Both the position numbers and the translations under genes were made by a program. Shown in pieces: positions 18,124-26,516 of a stretch of 64,000 nucleotides of DNA (its first letter is position 1; every line of letters begins with the position of its first letter). The DNA comes from Streptoalloteichus hindustanus (GTDB lineage: Bacteria; Actinomycetota; Actinomycetes; Mycobacteriales; Pseudonocardiaceae). The notes under the pieces were generated by a model, which saw only the letters and a program-made list of their open reading frames with translations, was not told the DNA's origin and did no database searches. The DNA is taken from the NCBI RefSeq assembly GCF_900129375.1, contig NZ_FQVN01000002.1, positions 496,001 through 560,000 on the forward strand, read 5' to 3'.

Positions 18124-18693
18124 GTGACATCCCGTCTCCCCCAACCAGCTTCCCGGCGTCGGAGCCGCCGGTGGGGCCTGCCCGTGCTGACGTTGGCGCT
18201 CTCGGCCTCCGTCCTCGTCCTCGTCCACTCGGTCACCTCGGGCGAGGACGGGGGGAAGGTCCCGCCGGGGCGGGGCGGCGTCGAGGCCGAGCAGGGCCCC
18301 GGTTCGACGACCACGACCGGAGGAGCGCGTCTCACCACCCGTTCCTCGGCTCCGGGCAGCAGCTCGGGGCAGACGCCGCAGTCCGAGGCTCAGGAATCCG
18401 AGGGCGCCGGGGGAGAGCAGTCGGAATCACTGTCCACTGTGTCCGGTTCGGGCCAGCGACCCTCCGCCCAGGGGAGTTCGGGCCAGGGAAACCCAACGCA
18501 GGGCAACTCCGCACCGGGGAACTCGGCCTCGGCGAGGTCCGCCAGCTCGTCGCGGCCCTCCAGCGCGGCCAGGGTCGTCAGCTCCTCCCGTCCTCCGAGC
18601 CGGACCAGCGCTCGCTCGTCCTCCTCGTCGGCGCGGCCGTGCATGAACGGCGGCGTGAGCATGGGGCCGAGCCCGGTGATGGGGCCGTGCTGA
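18124..18693 (+). CDS. Ser-rich membrane-anchored protein, function unknown
   Basis: 189 residues. An Arg-rich N-terminus precedes one hydrophobic helix (about residues 18-37), so it is membrane-anchored or exported. The rest is low-complexity Ser/Gly/Gln/Pro with degenerate GQGN/GNSA-type repeats, ending in two cysteines. No catalytic motif. The next gene, 48 bases on, also encodes a single-pass membrane protein, so the two may form a surface unit. Not recognised as a named family. Confidence 0.55.
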   Translation: MTSRLPQPASRRRSRRWGLPVLTLALSASVLVLVHSVTSGEDGGKVPPGRGGVEAEQGPGSTTTTGGARLTTRSSAPGSSSGQTPQSEAQESEGAGGEQSESLSTVSGSGQRPSAQGSSGQGNPTQGNSAPGNSASARSASSSRPSSAARVVSSSRPPSRTSARSSSSSARPCMNGGVSMGPSPVMGPC

Positions 18694-18741
18694 CGAGATC
18701 CCGACCGCGTCCCGAACAAGCCCACGGGTGAGCAGGAGCCG

Positions 18742-19926
18742 ATGACGGGAGACACCACCAACACCGTCACCCCCGGGACGACGTCCGGGGCGTCGTCCTC
18801 GATCCAGTTGCGCGACAACCACGGCAGCATCCACGTGCACGTGGAGGGAGGCCGGCGCGGCCCGCGCCGGCCTCCGGACTGGTTGCGGAAGGCGACGTCC
18901 GTGGTCGTCGGGACGCTCCTGGCGACCGGGCTCGTCGTGGCCCTCCAGGTCCAGCGCGCCTGGACCGGGACGACCGGCCCGGCGCTCACCGACGGCAGGG
19001 GCGGTTTCGTGTGGGCGCACGACGCCACCGCGCCCAGCTACCGCCCGGTGGCGCAGAAGAGCATGTACGTCTACAACTCCGCCGACGCGGCCGACGTGGA
19101 GGTCGTCAGGGAGGGCGAGGGCGAGTACGCCGTCCGCTTCGGCGGGCTCGGCGTCGCCGGCGGCGTCGCGCACGCCTCGGCCTACGGTCCCACGAGCGAC
19201 TTCTGCGTGGTCGCGGGGCTGGCCGAGGACGGGATGACCGAAGTGGTGCGGGTCCGCTGCTTCGACGCCGACGGGCGGCCCGTGGACGTGCGGTTCGTGG
19301 CCAGCTTCGCCCACCGGTCGGTGGGGGACGGCCGGTTCTCCTACCTGCGGGCCGAGCCGAGGAACGAGCGGCACCAGCCGGGAGCGCCGGAGACCCGGTT
19401 CGACTCCACCGGCGCCCAGGCGTGGGTGCAGCGGCGGGGAACGGGTCAGTACCTCGTGTGGGTGCCCGCCTCCGAGGGCGTTCCGGCGGGGGAGCAGTTC
19501 TACCAGGTCACGGCGCAGGGCGACGCGCCCGTGCACTGCAAGCTCGCGGCGAAGCCGTCGCCGGCGGGAGTGCAGCAGGTGACCTGCCGGGGCGTCGGCG
19601 GCGAGCCGGTCGACCACGCGTTCCTGCTCAGCTTCTCCGCGGGGTCGAGCGTCATCGGGCGCACGGATCGGCGCTACGCCAACGCCTCCAGCGCGGCGGG
19701 CGCCGACGTCATGCGCGTCGAGACCGGGTACTACCGGGTTCGGGTGCGGGGGCTGGGCAGTCCGAGCGGGCACACGGCCGTCCACGCCGTCGGCGAGTCC
19801 GACGCGTACTGCCACGTGGAGAACTGGGTTCCCGACGGCGACGACCTCGTGTCGGACGTCCGCTGCTTCTCGGCCATGTCGCACCTCCCGACCGACGCGG
19901 CCTTCTTCGTCGGCGCCAGTTGGTGA
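18742..19926 (+). CDS. Membrane-anchored protein with three beta-rich repeats
   Basis: 394 residues: a ~50-residue cytoplasmic N-terminus, one transmembrane helix (about 51-70), then an extracellular part made of three related ~90-residue units. Each has a GxGxYxV strand, a central Cys (DFCVV, VHCKL, AYCHV), then a VxCxxxxGxPxDxxF-type ending. The second Cys is present in every unit, which suggests one disulphide per repeat. The pattern resembles uncharacterised actinobacterial surface proteins; no enzyme motif is visible. Probably partners the Ser-rich protein just upstream. Confidence 0.6.
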   Translation: MTGDTTNTVTPGTTSGASSSIQLRDNHGSIHVHVEGGRRGPRRPPDWLRKATSVVVGTLLATGLVVALQVQRAWTGTTGPALTDGRGGFVWAHDATAPSYRPVAQKSMYVYNSADAADVEVVREGEGEYAVRFGGLGVAGGVAHASAYGPTSDFCVVAGLAEDGMTEVVRVRCFDADGRPVDVRFVASFAHRSVGDGRFSYLRAEPRNERHQPGAPETRFDSTGAQAWVQRRGTGQYLVWVPASEGVPAGEQFYQVTAQGDAPVHCKLAAKPSPAGVQQVTCRGVGGEPVDHAFLLSFSAGSSVIGRTDRRYANASSAAGADVMRVETGYYRVRVRGLGSPSGHTAVHAVGESDAYCHVENWVPDGDDLVSDVRCFSAMSHLPTDAAFFVGASW

Positions 19927-20149
19927 CCCATCTGTCCTCTGTGGACAGTGAGCGTCGCTCGGGCAACCTCCACTCCGGACGGGCGAGCGCGTCGCGGGAC
20001 CGGTGTGCCCGGCGCGATCGAGGTCCCGGCCGATCGACGGAGCGTGCTCACCGATCGGGCGATCTTGGGCCGTGAGCGGTCCCCGAAGGGGGCACGGCAG
20101 GCCAGGATCAGACCTTCCGGTGTCGGTTCGCGGTGGGAGGGGTCGGTCC

Positions 20150-22153
20150 ATGGTCACGTCCGCCCGGGGGAAGGGCAGGGAGGACCCGGCCCCTCCCGCG
20201 TCGACACCTCCCGCGTCGACACCTCCCGCGTCGACACCTCCCGCGTCGACACCGCTGGACGGGGTGCGGGACGAGGTGGTGGCGCGGCCATCCGGGCTGT
20301 TCGACGCGCAGACCTACCGCACCTCGGTCTGGCGGATCGCCGCCCAGTTCCCGCGGATCACCCGGATCACCTTCCAGGCGGCGTGGCGGGCCGGGCGCGC
20401 GGCCCACCTGGTCACCCTGGCCACCCAGGTGGTCGCGGCGCTGGGCGCGGGCTTCGGCCTCTACTCCGCGGCCGGGGTGCTGCGGCAGCTGCTGACCGCC
20501 GGGGCGAGCGCCGACCGGGTGGCCGCCGCGCTGCCCACCCTGATGATGATCGTGGTGGCGCTCGCCGTGCAGGCCAGCGCCGAGACGTGCGGCGCCTACC
20601 TCGGCAAACGGCTCGCCGCGCGGATGAAGCGGGACGCCAGGGGCCGCCTGCTCGACGCGGCGTGCCACGTCGAGCTGTCCGCCTTCGACGACCCCGCGTG
20701 GCACGAGGCGCTGGAGCGGGCCGAGACGGCGGGCGCGCCCAACTTCGACGCCACCCACGGCTGGATCATGGCCACGCTGCACTCGCTGATGCTCGTGGTG
20801 GCCGCGGCCGGAACGCTCGGCGTGCTGGACCCGGTGCTGCTGGTGGCGTTGGTCGTCTCGGTCCTGCCCGAGGGGTGGTCCGCGCTGCGGGCGGCGCGCC
20901 TGGACTACGAGTCCTTCCACCGTTGCGGCCTGCTGCGCCGCCGGCTGTGGCTGCTGACCCGGCTCGTCCGCGGCGAGCCGAGGGCCGCCGCCGAGATCCG
21001 CGCCCACACCGCGCAGCGCTTCGTGATGACCGAGGTCGACCGCATCGGCGGTCTGCTGGAGGCCGAGGAGCTGCGGCTGGCCGCCAAGCACGCCCGGCTC
21101 GGCAGCGTGGCGCGCGCCCTCGGCGGCGTCGGGCTGGGCGCGGCCTACGTGCTGCTGGGCGTCTTCCTCGCCACCGGGCGCACCCCGCTGGCGGTGGCCG
21201 GCGCCGCGTTGATCGCGGTGCAGGTCGGCCGCCGCCGGCTCGCCGAGGTGGTGCGGTACGGGATGCGCGCCTACGAGACCGGCATGTACGTGCTCGACTA
21301 CCAACGGGTTCTGGACGACGCGGCGGCGCGGACCCGGCCGCGCACCGACCGGCGCGTGCCCGTCGACCCCGAGGTGATCAGGGTCGAGAACGTGTCGTTC
21401 GGCTACCACGGCAGCGCGCGGCCGGCGTTGCGCGAGGTGTCGCTGGAGATCCGCCGGGGGCAGATCATCGCCCTGGTCGGGGAGAACGGCTCCGGCAAGT
21501 CCACGCTCGCCAAGCTCCTGGCCGGCCTCTACCTGCCCACGGGCGGCCGGATCACCTGGGACGGCGTGGACCTGGCCGGGGTCGACCCGGACAGCGTCAG
21601 CCGCGCGGTGGCGATGGTCCCCCAGGACACCCTGCACTGGCCGCTCACCATCCGCGACAACATCACGCTCGGCGCCGACGGCCCGCTGGACGCCGACCGG
21701 CTCCGCTACGCCGTCGCGGCGTCGGGCACGGACCAGGTCGTGGCCCAGATGCCGCACGGCCTGGACACGCCGCTGTCGCGGCACTACGTGCACGGGGCGC
21801 AGGCCTCCGGCGGGCAGTGGCAGCGGATCAGCGTGGCGCGGGCGCTCTACCGCGACGCCCCGGTCCTGGTCGCCGACGAGCCGACGGCCGCCCTGGACGC
21901 CAGGGCGGAGGCCCAGGTCTACGCCTCGCTCGCCGAGCTGGCCGCCGGCAGGACCTGCGTGCTGATCACCCACCGGATGGCCAGCGTGAAGATCGCCGAC
22001 CACATCTACGTGCTGCACGAGGGCCGGCTCGTGGAGGAGGGCACGCACGAGAGCCTCCTCGCCGCCGGCGGCCGGTACGCCGAGCTGTACGCGCTCCAGG
22101 CCAGCGCCTACGCGGACGACGAGCCGGCGGTGGGCGCCCGGGTCAGCCCGTAG
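20150..22153 (+). CDS. ABC transporter, fused permease and ATPase
   Basis: 667 residues, half-transporter of the exporter class: an N-terminal membrane domain (about 60-380, five to six hydrophobic segments), then one ATP-binding domain. Walker A GENGSGKST (about residue 444), signature SGGQWQRI, Walker B VLVADEPTAALD and the H-loop ITHR are all intact, so it should be active as a homodimer. The Met at 20150 follows GGGAGGGG; the upstream in-frame region is not needed. The N-terminus contains PPAST four times. Substrate unknown; similar half-transporters sit in natural-product and peptide clusters. Confidence 0.85.
   Translation: MVTSARGKGREDPAPPASTPPASTPPASTPPASTPLDGVRDEVVARPSGLFDAQTYRTSVWRIAAQFPRITRITFQAAWRAGRAAHLVTLATQVVAALGAGFGLYSAAGVLRQLLTAGASADRVAAALPTLMMIVVALAVQASAETCGAYLGKRLAARMKRDARGRLLDAACHVELSAFDDPAWHEALERAETAGAPNFDATHGWIMATLHSLMLVVAAAGTLGVLDPVLLVALVVSVLPEGWSALRAARLDYESFHRCGLLRRRLWLLTRLVRGEPRAAAEIRAHTAQRFVMTEVDRIGGLLEAEELRLAAKHARLGSVARALGGVGLGAAYVLLGVFLATGRTPLAVAGAALIAVQVGRRRLAEVVRYGMRAYETGMYVLDYQRVLDDAAARTRPRTDRRVPVDPEVIRVENVSFGYHGSARPALREVSLEIRRGQIIALVGENGSGKSTLAKLLAGLYLPTGGRITWDGVDLAGVDPDSVSRAVAMVPQDTLHWPLTIRDNITLGADGPLDADRLRYAVAASGTDQVVAQMPHGLDTPLSRHYVHGAQASGGQWQRISVARALYRDAPVLVADEPTAALDARAEAQVYASLAELAAGRTCVLITHRMASVKIADHIYVLHEGRLVEEGTHESLLAAGGRYAELYALQASAYADDEPAVGARVSP
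20192..20251. repeat. Four tandem 15-bp repeats coding PPAST
   Basis: CCTCCCGCGTCGACA occurs four times without interruption, in frame, near the 5' end of the ABC transporter gene. Perfect identity between units suggests recent slippage. Confidence 0.9.
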
Positions 22154-22168
22154 CGGGGCGGCCCCCGC
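22153..22168 (+). terminator. Short hairpin at the ABC transporter stop
   Basis: GCGGGG (22153-22158) and CCCCGC (22163-22168) form a 6-bp stem beginning at the stop codon. No U-tract. Together with the stronger hairpin at 22214 it separates two convergent genes. Confidence 0.35.
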
Positions 22169-22213
22169 GTCCGTCCTCAGTGGACAGTGGGGGTGGGACT
22201 GGTGGTTCCGGTC

Positions 22214-22234
22214 GCCCGCCGGCTAACGGCGGGC
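22214..22234. terminator. Bidirectional hairpin between convergent genes
   Basis: GCCCGCCG (22214-22221) and CGGCGGGC (22227-22234) form a perfect 8-bp stem with a 5-base loop. The stop codon of the minus-strand DUF3052 gene (22223-22225) lies in the loop, so the hairpin would act at the exact end of that gene. Confidence 0.55.
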
Positions 22235-22651
22235 CCGGGACGTCTTCGGGGCGACCAGCCGGGTGCCGCTCCAGTCCGGGGCGGCCTTGGCGGAGCCGGC
22301 GATCTGGAGTCCCGCCGTGACCGCGGAATCGCTGATGTCGGAGGCCTCGACGTACCCGGCGCGTCCGCTGGCCGGCGTCAGCAGCCAGACGACGCCGGTG
22401 TCCACGAGCAGCGTGCGCGCGTCCACCAACGCGTCCACCAGGTCGCCGTCCTCCTCGCGGAACCACAGGACGACGGCGTCGACCTCGTCGTCGAAGTCCT
22501 GGTCGGCGAGCGACTGGCCGATGCGGTTCTCGATCGCCTCGCGCAGTGCGCCATCCGTGTCCTCGTCGAAACCGATCTCCTGCACGGTCTGTCCCGGCTC
22601 GAAGCCCATCCTGACCGCCGGGTCGTTCCGCGCGTCCGGCTCTGCGCCCAC
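22223..22651 (-). CDS. DUF3052 family protein
   Basis: 142 residues. It matches the widely conserved actinobacterial DUF3052 family: GFEPGQTVQEIGFDED near the N-terminus, DDEVDAVVLWFREEDGDLVDAL in the centre, the VWLLTPASGR block, and DWSGTRLVAPK close to the end. It is a small acidic cytosolic protein whose biochemical role is not established. The GTG at 22651 is chosen because conservation starts right after it and a GGAG precedes it. The frame stays open further upstream without family similarity. Confidence 0.8.
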   Translation of the reverse strand: MGAEPDARNDPAVRMGFEPGQTVQEIGFDEDTDGALREAIENRIGQSLADQDFDDEVDAVVLWFREEDGDLVDALVDARTLLVDTGVVWLLTPASGRAGYVEASDISDSAVTAGLQIAGSAKAAPDWSGTRLVAPKTSRARR

Positions 22652-22865
22652 CGCGTGTCTCCGTTCTGCTCGGTGCCACCCCGTGCTCGTCCGACGTTGC
22701 CCCATGGGGGTGGGGACGGGGGCGGCCGACCGACCTTGTTCACACGTCCGTGTCACGCGTGCCGAGCGCGGGCGGCGGGCCGCGGGCGACAGGATGCGCG
22801 ATGCTCGACCCCACCGGCGTTGACGTGTCGGCGGGGCACGCGCGGGTTGACGAGGAGGCGACGCG

Positions 22866-23354
22866 ATGCCTGTTCTCCCGGACGGCGCCCACCCGGCCAC
22901 CAGGAACGTCCTGCGGGGCACGGTCACGATGTGGATCGACGGCTGCCCGGTGGCCGTGCGGGACCACGAGGTGCTGGTGACCAGAGAGCCGGACGCCCAG
23001 GTGACCCGTTGGGTCCTCACCTGGCTGCGGGACCCGTTGAACATCGAGGACTGCTTCACGCTCACCGCCGAGGACGGCAGCGGGCTGAAGGTCCGCTACA
23101 GCGACGTCCACGTCGGCGAGCTGTCGACGAACCCGCCGCCGGACGAGCTGTGGCAGGCGGCGCTGCTCGCCGACGCGGAGGCCCACGTGCCGCCCGAGGC
23201 GCTGACGCACGGCCCGGCCGGGGTGTACGTCATGCGGTCACTGCTCGACGGCCGGCCCGTCGGGTGCGATGGGCCGGCCGAGCAGCTCGTCCGTCCACTG
23301 TGCCTGGTCAGGGACGGCACCCAGGCGCCGATGGTGATCGTGCGGACCAAGTGA
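22866..23354 (+). CDS. Hypothetical protein
   Basis: 162 residues, predicted cytosolic, no signal peptide or membrane helix. GAGGAGG lies just before the ATG. Visible features: a mixed alpha/beta composition, a WIDGCPVAVRDHEV segment and a DLLDGRP-like acidic patch. I do not recognise a family. It is divergent from the DUF3052 gene and convergent with the PNPOx-like gene. Confidence 0.55.
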   Translation: MPVLPDGAHPATRNVLRGTVTMWIDGCPVAVRDHEVLVTREPDAQVTRWVLTWLRDPLNIEDCFTLTAEDGSGLKVRYSDVHVGELSTNPPPDELWQAALLADAEAHVPPEALTHGPAGVYVMRSLLDGRPVGCDGPAEQLVRPLCLVRDGTQAPMVIVRTK

Positions 23355-23380
23355 CCGGCGGTCGGGAGCCGGACTCGGCC

Positions 23381-23418
23381 CGCCCGGCCCAGCCCAGCCC
23401 GGCCCGGCCCGGCCCGGT
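23381..23418. repeat. GGCCC simple repeat between convergent genes
   Basis: A short run of 5-bp GGCCC/AGCCC units between the ends of two convergent genes. It may fold into GC-rich structures that end transcription; no single clean hairpin stands out. Confidence 0.5.
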
Positions 23419-23456
23419 CCGGCTGAGCGGAGCGGCGGTGGCGTGGGAACTGGGGC

Positions 23457-24320
23457 TCAGACCGGGAAGCCCGCCAGCTCCCCGTCCTCGTCCGAGAACC
23501 CGGACTGGTCCCCCGGCTTCGACGGCGGCCTCGTCGGGCGGAGCACCCCGAGACGACCGTCCCTGATCTCGGTGAGGTACCGGACGTGGTCGGGGACCGG
23601 CACGCCGGGGCGGAGATCAGGATCGGAGATCGGCGGTCCGTAGACCTGCCGGACGGGCACGATCCCGGCCCAGAACCGGTTCTCCACGAGGTCGTCCTGC
23701 ATCGCGTTGGGTCCGACCCTGCGCACCTTCGCGGTGGCGGTCCTGATCTGGATCCCGAGGAGCGCGGTCCAGCTCAGCTCCTGGTCGTTGGGCGGGCGCG
23801 TGGTCCTGGAACGCCCGGGCACGAACTGCTCGACGAGGGCGGTGAGGCCCTTCTTCCTCTCCTCGGGGTCGGTCACCAGGAACGCCTCCCCGTGCACCAC
23901 GGCCGTGCGGTAGGCGACGGAGTGGTTGAACGCGGAGCGGCCCAGGGCCAGGGCGTCGACGTGGGTGACCGTCACGCAGACCGGCAGACCGTCGTCCCCC
24001 GCGTTCTTCACCGCCCTCATCAGCCGGGACTTGGGCGAGCCGTGCAGGTACAGGCGCTCGCCCATGCGGCCGTAGGACATGGGGAGGACGACCGGGTGGT
24101 CGCCGGGGCACTTGTCGGGAATGTCCCTGGGGGCGATGAACCCGACGTGGCAGAAGTAGCCGTCGTCCAGGATCGCGTGCACCAGCGCCCGCTCATACCG
24201 GATCATGTGCCACGAGTTGTTCTCCGACGGCGTGGTGTAGCAGTTCTTCTCGTACGCGCAGGAACAGCCCGCCTCGCCCGAGTACTCGGCGATGTCGTGC
24301 AGGTGGTCGGACGTCGTCAC
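23457..24320 (-). CDS. Pyridoxamine 5'-phosphate oxidase-fold / NimA-like flavoprotein
   Basis: 287 residues. It matches the split-barrel PNPOx-like family: RYERALVHAILDDGYFCHVGF, PVVLPMSYGRMGERLYLHGSPKSRL, VCVTVTHVDALALGRSAF and NHSVAYRTAVVHG in order, then PNDQELSWTALL and a WAGIVPV block. Members bind FMN or F420 and reduce small molecules, or act in detoxification. The N-terminus has extra cysteines (GCSCAYEKNC), unusual for the family. GTG start with GAGGAGG upstream. A strong stem-loop precedes the RBS. It lies downstream of the MFS pump on the same strand, about 210 bases away. Confidence 0.75.
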   Translation of the reverse strand: MTTSDHLHDIAEYSGEAGCSCAYEKNCYTTPSENNSWHMIRYERALVHAILDDGYFCHVGFIAPRDIPDKCPGDHPVVLPMSYGRMGERLYLHGSPKSRLMRAVKNAGDDGLPVCVTVTHVDALALGRSAFNHSVAYRTAVVHGEAFLVTDPEERKKGLTALVEQFVPGRSRTTRPPNDQELSWTALLGIQIRTATAKVRRVGPNAMQDDLVENRFWAGIVPVRQVYGPPISDPDLRPGVPVPDHVRYLTEIRDGRLGVLRPTRPPSKPGDQSGFSDEDGELAGFPV

Positions 24321-24333
24321 GGGTCCTCCTCGT

Positions 24334-24372
24334 GGTGGTCGGGTGCCTGTGCCTCACGGGCACCCGACCACC
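24334..24372 (-). terminator. 14-bp stem-loop in the leader of the PNPOx-like gene
   Basis: GGTGGTCGGGTGCC (24334-24347) pairs perfectly with its complement at 24359-24372 around an 11-base loop. It lies 13 bases before the start codon, next to the RBS, and downstream of the MFS gene. It could terminate read-through from the pump gene or control translation of the downstream gene. No U-tract follows. Confidence 0.55.
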
Positions 24373-24531
24373 GTCGTTCCCCTGGTGGATGACCACATGT
24401 CCGGATCGGGGAAGACCCCGGATCGAGCGACCGCCGAACCCGCCCTGTGGGGGATCGCCGGGAGCGCGCCGCCCCCGGTCGCGGAGGGACCGCGTCACTC
24501 GCCCGTTTTGGGTTGTGACGCAGGGCAATCG

Positions 24532-25773
24532 CTAGTGACCGGCGACCGGTGTGGTGGTCTCGGGGATGTTCTTCCCTTGCGCCGCTTGGGTTCCCGCGCG
24601 CCGGAGCGCGGGGACGCAGAGCAGGTAGAGCGCGGCTCCGCAGATCCAGACCCAGCCGTCCCACCGAGCCACCGTCGCTCCGTAGACGGCGGTGAAGAGC
24701 AGCGGCCCCACGATGCCCGTCAGGCTGTTCAGGCTCGCCATGACGCCCTGGAGGCGACCCTGGTGCTGGTCGTCCACGGTGCCGGTGAGCAGGCCCTGGA
24801 GGGCGGGCAGGCCGATCCCGCCCGCCGCGAGCAGCAGGATGATCGGCCCGACGAGCCAGCCCAGGCCGGCGGCGGCCAGCGCCACGAACCCCAGCCCGTC
24901 GGCGCACATGCCGAGCACCAGCGCGCGCCGCTCGCCGATCCGGTTCACCAGCGGCCCGGTGAGGACGGCCTGGACCAGGGAGTGCACCGCTCCGAACGCG
25001 GCGAGGGAGAGCCCGACCGCCAGCGGGTTCCACTCGAAGCGGTGCTCGGTGAAGAGCACCCACATCGTCCCGGGGACCTGGCCGACGAGCTGCATGACGA
25101 AGAACACGAACAGCAACGCGCCGAGGACGGGCACGCCCCGCACCCAGCGGAACGACGTGAGCGGGCTGACCTGCTTCACGGTGAGCGGCTCGCTCCCGCC
25201 GGCGTGGGTCTCGCGCAGCAGCACGAGCCCGACGAGCAGGTTGAGGCCGTTGAGGACGGCCGCCGCGACGAACGGGGCGTGCGGGGAGAGGCCGCCGAGC
25301 AGGCCGCCCAGGACCGGGCCGGCGATCATCCCGCCGCCGTAGCAGGCGCCCATGACGCCGAAGCGCCGCGCCCGCTCCTGTTCGGACGAGATGTCGGCGA
25401 TGCACGAGCCCACGACGGCGGTCGTGGCCCCGGTCACCCCCGCGATCGCCCGCCCGATGTAGAGCACCCAGATCGTGGGGCTCATCGCCATGACCAGGTA
25501 GTCGACCGTGGCGCCGGCCAGGGAGGCCAGGAGCACCGGGCGCCGGCCGAACCGGTCGGACAGCGCGCCGAGGGTGGGCGCGAGGAGGAACTGCGCCATG
25601 GCGTACACGGTGGTCAGCAGCCCCACGTGGAAGGGCACCTGACCAGCGTCGACGTGGGTGCCGAGCAGGGTCGGGAGCACGGGCATGACCACGCCGAGCC
25701 CGATCGCGTCGAGCGTGGCGGTCGCCATGACGACGAGGACGGTGGGGGTGGTCGATGAGGTTCGGGGGAGCAC
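24532..25773 (-). CDS. Tetracycline-type MFS efflux pump (TetA-like)
   Basis: 413 residues, 12 predicted membrane helices. The N-terminal ATLDAIGLGVVMPVLPTLL and motif A GALSDRFGRRP (residues 69-79) match the TetA class of drug:H+ antiporters, as do GPVLGGLLGG and the C-terminal half. A TetR-type repressor gene is divergent, and the space between contains two TetO-like palindromes. The GTG at 25773 has no Shine-Dalgarno sequence, and the predicted transcription start falls on or next to it, so the mRNA is probably leaderless. Substrate likely a tetracycline-like or endogenous compound; not proven. Confidence 0.85.
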   Translation of the reverse strand: MLPRTSSTTPTVLVVMATATLDAIGLGVVMPVLPTLLGTHVDAGQVPFHVGLLTTVYAMAQFLLAPTLGALSDRFGRRPVLLASLAGATVDYLVMAMSPTIWVLYIGRAIAGVTGATTAVVGSCIADISSEQERARRFGVMGACYGGGMIAGPVLGGLLGGLSPHAPFVAAAVLNGLNLLVGLVLLRETHAGGSEPLTVKQVSPLTSFRWVRGVPVLGALLFVFFVMQLVGQVPGTMWVLFTEHRFEWNPLAVGLSLAAFGAVHSLVQAVLTGPLVNRIGERRALVLGMCADGLGFVALAAAGLGWLVGPIILLLAAGGIGLPALQGLLTGTVDDQHQGRLQGVMASLNSLTGIVGPLLFTAVYGATVARWDGWVWICGAALYLLCVPALRRAGTQAAQGKNIPETTTPVAGH

Positions 25774-25802
25774 TTATCAACGATAAATTTATCGGTGATA
25801 AG
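25773..25802. promoter_or_regulatory. Double TetO-like operator
   Basis: CTTATCAACGATAAA (25773-25787) is followed directly by TTTATCGGTGATAAG (25788-25802). The two halves are reverse complements with one mismatch, and each is itself a TTATC-N3-GATAA palindrome like a tet operator. Expected binding sites for the divergent TetR, controlling both genes. Confidence 0.8.
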
Positions 25803-25809
25803 CTGTCAA
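25780..25809 (-). promoter_or_regulatory. Promoter of the TetA-like gene
   Basis: On the minus strand, TTGACA (25809-25804), an 18-bp spacer, then TATCGT (25785-25780). Both operator halves lie over the spacer, the -10 and the start site, so repressor binding would block polymerase. Confidence 0.6.
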
Positions 25810-25827
25810 CGGCAGAAGGGAGCCACC

Positions 25828-26433
25828 GTGCCGCTCGACCGGGAAACGATCGTCAACGCCGCCGTCGACCTCGTCGACGAGGTGGGGCTGGACGAGTTCA
25901 CGACCCGGCGGCTCGCCGACCGCCTGGCGGTGAAACAACCCGCGCTCTACTACCACTTCGCCGGCAAGACCGCGCTCCTCGAAGCGGTCGCCGACGCCAT
26001 CCTCACGCGCGGCCACACCCGCTCCCTGCCCGCGCCCGGCGACGACTGGCGCTCCTTCCTCCTGGAGAACGCCCGCAGCTTCCGCGGGGCGCTGCTGTCC
26101 GTCCGCGACGGCGCCCGCATCCACGCCGGCACGCGCCCCCGCGCCGAGGGCCACGAGACGGCCGAGAAGCAGATCGCGTTCCTCTGCGACCAGGGCTTCA
26201 GCGACGTCGAGGCCGTCTACGCGCTCATCGCGATCAGCCGCTACACCGTCGGCGTCGTGCTGGAGGAACAGGCGGAGGCCGCCGCCGACCCCTCCGCCGA
26301 GGCTGAGACCTCACGCGCGGGCGGGCGCATCGCCGAGTTGATCGACCGAGTGGCGGCCGAAGGGCCGGACCGGGAGTTCGAGTACGGCCTCCAGGCACTT
26401 CTCGACGGCCTCGCCCAACGCCGCCACGCCTAG
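25828..26433 (+). CDS. TetR-family repressor, TetR_C type
   Basis: 201 residues. The N-terminal helix-turn-helix (TTRRLADRLAVKQPALYYHF) is close to that of the tetracycline repressor, and the C-terminal part has the TetR_C pattern (ARIHAGTRP, FLCDQGFSDVEAVYALIAISRYTVG). It should bind the TTATC-N3-GATAA sites in the shared intergenic region and be released by a pump substrate. The GTG at 25828 follows AAGGGAG. An earlier in-frame start at 25795 would overlap the operator and is less likely. Confidence 0.88.
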   Translation: MPLDRETIVNAAVDLVDEVGLDEFTTRRLADRLAVKQPALYYHFAGKTALLEAVADAILTRGHTRSLPAPGDDWRSFLLENARSFRGALLSVRDGARIHAGTRPRAEGHETAEKQIAFLCDQGFSDVEAVYALIAISRYTVGVVLEEQAEAAADPSAEAETSRAGGRIAELIDRVAAEGPDREFEYGLQALLDGLAQRRHA

Positions 26434-26516
26434 CGCGACCTCTGTCTGTCCACTCTGGACTGATCGGACCTGGTGACCGGAAAAGTGTTGCGGGCGAACC
26501 GGTGGAGACGGCGGTT

